The translations under genes and the position numbers were made by a program. A stretch of DNA of 64,000 nt from assembly GCA_905181615.1 (NCBI GenBank), contig CAJIYH010000006.1, positions 289,001-353,000 on the forward strand, in the 5' to 3' direction. Of this stretch, positions 63,038-64,000 are shown piece after piece. The stretch is from an uncultured Flavobacteriaceae bacterium (GTDB taxonomy: Bacteria; Bacteroidota; Bacteroidia; Flavobacteriales; Flavobacteriaceae). The notes beneath the pieces are model-generated. The model ran no database searches and was not told where the DNA came from. It saw nothing but the letters and a program-made list of their open reading frames with translations. Numbering within the stretch: the stretch's first letter is position 1; each line of letters begins with the position of its first letter.

Positions 63038-63393
63038 GTACATCTCTTAACTGTCTTAATAGGAGAAAGTGGAGATAGTTACAGTTCATTTTCAAAAACA
63101 ATGTCTCCTAGTAGATACTTTTTTAGTAGAGTTATTATTCATGAGTTTGGTCACGCAGTGCATTATGAAATAGCAGGAAATACTCAATAGATTACTGACT
63201 TATTTAATGGAGCTACACTAGGCGACTCTTCAAATAGTTATTTCTTAAAAAACAAGATGAGTTCTTTGCAGAGATGTTTACAGCTTACGTTTTAGAAAGA
63301 AACAATATAACTAAAGACGGAATAAGTTTAGTCAATTCAGTATACTATACTAATGTTATGGAGCCGTATTTTAATACTCTATTTAACAATTAA
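63038..63393 (+). pseudogene. Remnant of a zinc metallopeptidase with HEFGH site
   Basis: In the HEFGH frame the sequence reads LIGESGDSYSSFSKTMSPSR, then YFFSRVIIHEFGHAVHYEIA, then GNTQ and a TAG at 63188, continuing ITDLFNGATLGDSSNSYFLK. One missing A in the A6 run near 63249 shifts the frame, after which DEFFAEMFTAYVLERNNITK is read to TAA at 63391. HEFGH plus a downstream Glu helix (DEFFAEMF) is the layout of zincin-type proteases. The N-terminus and any signal peptide are absent: an in-frame stop precedes 63038. Confidence 0.75.
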
Positions 63394-63394
63394 T

Positions 63395-63496
63395 ATCAAC
63401 GACTGGACACTATCAATTAACTTTGCCTATCATCTTGTGAGAATGAGGCTAGGCAGAGAATCATATCAAGATACTGGAAGATATGACTGGTCCTGA
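63395..63496 (+). pseudogene. Unassigned short coding remnant
   Basis: An open stretch without a start codon reads INDWTLSINFAYHLVRMRLG followed by RESYQDTGRYDWS and TGA. It looks like the C-terminus of a larger protein but I do not recognise the family. It is in the same frame as the HEFGH segment upstream, so it might be an alternative end of that gene. Confidence 0.3.
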
Positions 63497-63617
63497 GTTA
63501 AATTATGCGGTTTGAATTTGTTTAAATCTTTTTTTTTGGTTTAATAGCTTGAGTAAAGTCTTATAATTTTAAAAAAAATGTTGCACAGTTGATTGAAGCT
63601 TGCTACATTTATTGCAT

Positions 63618-64000
63618 ATGAAAAAGCAAATGAAAAAAGTTATATTAGTTGCTCTTGCAAGTGTTTTTGTCGCTTGTGGTGGTTCAGAAGAAAAGAAAAA
63701 AGGATTTGAATATAATCGGACTAAAGCTGAACAAAAAAAATCAACATCTCAAAAAAGCACTACGCCAATTGACCTTTCCAATAAAGGAATTGGTCCAATT
63801 AAAGATTTAACTTTTGATAAAAATATAGACCAAGAATTGGTCACAAAAGGTGCTTCTACATTTAAACAAAAATGTACCGCATGTCACAAGGCTAATAAAA
63901 AACTAATTGGTCCTGCTATGAAGGGGATTTATGAACGACGTTCGCCTGAATGGGTTATGAATATAATGCTGAATCCTACAGAAATGCTTAAAAACGACCC
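63618..64000 (+). CDS. Lipoprotein cytochrome c, single heme (3' end cut by window)
   Basis: The visible 127 residues start MKKQMKKVILVALASVFVAC, a lipoprotein signal with the anchored Cys at residue 20. A charged linker follows (about 23-50). The heme-binding motif CTACH lies at 86-90 in TFKQKCTACHKANKKLIGPA, with MKGIYERRSPEWVMNIMLNP following and a Met that could serve as the sixth ligand. It is therefore a periplasm-facing c-type cytochrome. Similar proteins stand at the head of nitrous-oxide reductase (nos) clusters in flavobacteria, but the next gene is outside the window. TACATTTA, near the -7 consensus, precedes the ATG. Confidence 0.88.
   Translation, partial: MKKQMKKVILVALASVFVACGGSEEKKKGFEYNRTKAEQKKSTSQKSTTPIDLSNKGIGPIKDLTFDKNIDQELVTKGASTFKQKCTACHKANKKLIGPAMKGIYERRSPEWVMNIMLNPTEMLKND

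Noticed and set aside
1-64000. CRISPR arrays, tRNA or rRNA genes, insertion sequences, phage genes
   Set aside because: I looked for regular repeats, cloverleaf-like segments, transposase motifs and terminal inverted repeats and saw none.

Overview
The window reads as one contiguous piece of a low-GC marine-type Flavobacteriia (Bacteroidota) chromosome. This rests on gene content typical of the group: a DnaE with a fused N-terminal exonuclease, a long PurF, an IPExxxVDY-family protein next to pyruvate kinase, a complete MoxR-DUF58-BatA/B/C/D/E operon, an OmpA with TSP3 repeats, and a myxol-type carotenoid cluster. Several genes are preceded by the Bacteroidota -7 promoter motif TAnnTTTG, and purine-rich Shine-Dalgarno sites are largely absent. 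I found no rRNA, tRNA, CRISPR array, prophage or insertion sequence.

Layout. 1-3429: dnaE (minus, left end cut). 3597-6938: mfd, which lacks a normal start codon. 6930-8036: an ACT-like protein and a decayed yraN. 8112-13020: metG, a histone-deacetylase-family hydrolase, a CBS-domain protein, an SDR-like protein and a small helical protein. 13017-18176: carotenoid genes, with crtA-like, crtD and cruF as an overlapping minus-strand operon and crtI divergent. 18094-26534: a one-TM hypothetical protein, an AddB-like nuclease, ompA and an AddA-like helicase-nuclease. 26596-27204: superoxide dismutase, followed by two hairpins. 27443-31378: operon purN-rnhA-pfkB-purF. 31544-33769: acpP-fabF-rnc. 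33860-36860: IPExxxVDY protein-pyk, convergent with dinB. 36907-43896: CYTH protein, a frameshifted ABM-family gene, isoaspartyl peptidase, ALDH7-type dehydrogenase, a four-TM protein, gpsA, pheS, a small hypothetical and CvpA. 43908-52845: the moxR/bat operon. 52993-59697: oxidoreductases, two gene remnants, an esterase lipoprotein, hflX, lpxH and metB. 59806-63033: ArsC-like protein, EamA transporter, HAD phosphatase and a Tat-exported sugar isomerase. 63038-64000: remnants of a zinc metallopeptidase, then a lipoprotein cytochrome c cut by the window end.

How the genes work together. Most of the window is housekeeping: replication and repair, translation, purine and fatty-acid synthesis, glycolysis and lipid A. 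The accessory modules are the carotenoid tail-modification operon (1,2-hydration, 3,4-desaturation and 2-hydroxylation, as in myxol synthesis) and the Bat envelope operon (AAA+ chaperone, VWA proteins, TPR/SH3 proteins).

The most unusual signal is the number of decaying genes between intact neighbours: yraN, an ABM monooxygenase, an M24 peptidase with its middle deleted, a possible endonuclease tail and an HEFGH metallopeptidase. Three breaks lie in homopolymer A runs, so sequencing error must be excluded for those. I did not find a convincing undescribed multi-gene system. The best leads are the small membrane ORF between the divergent carotenoid transcripts, the 540-residue extra Bat-operon protein, the aberrant mfd start and a duplicated promoter at 61931/62121.
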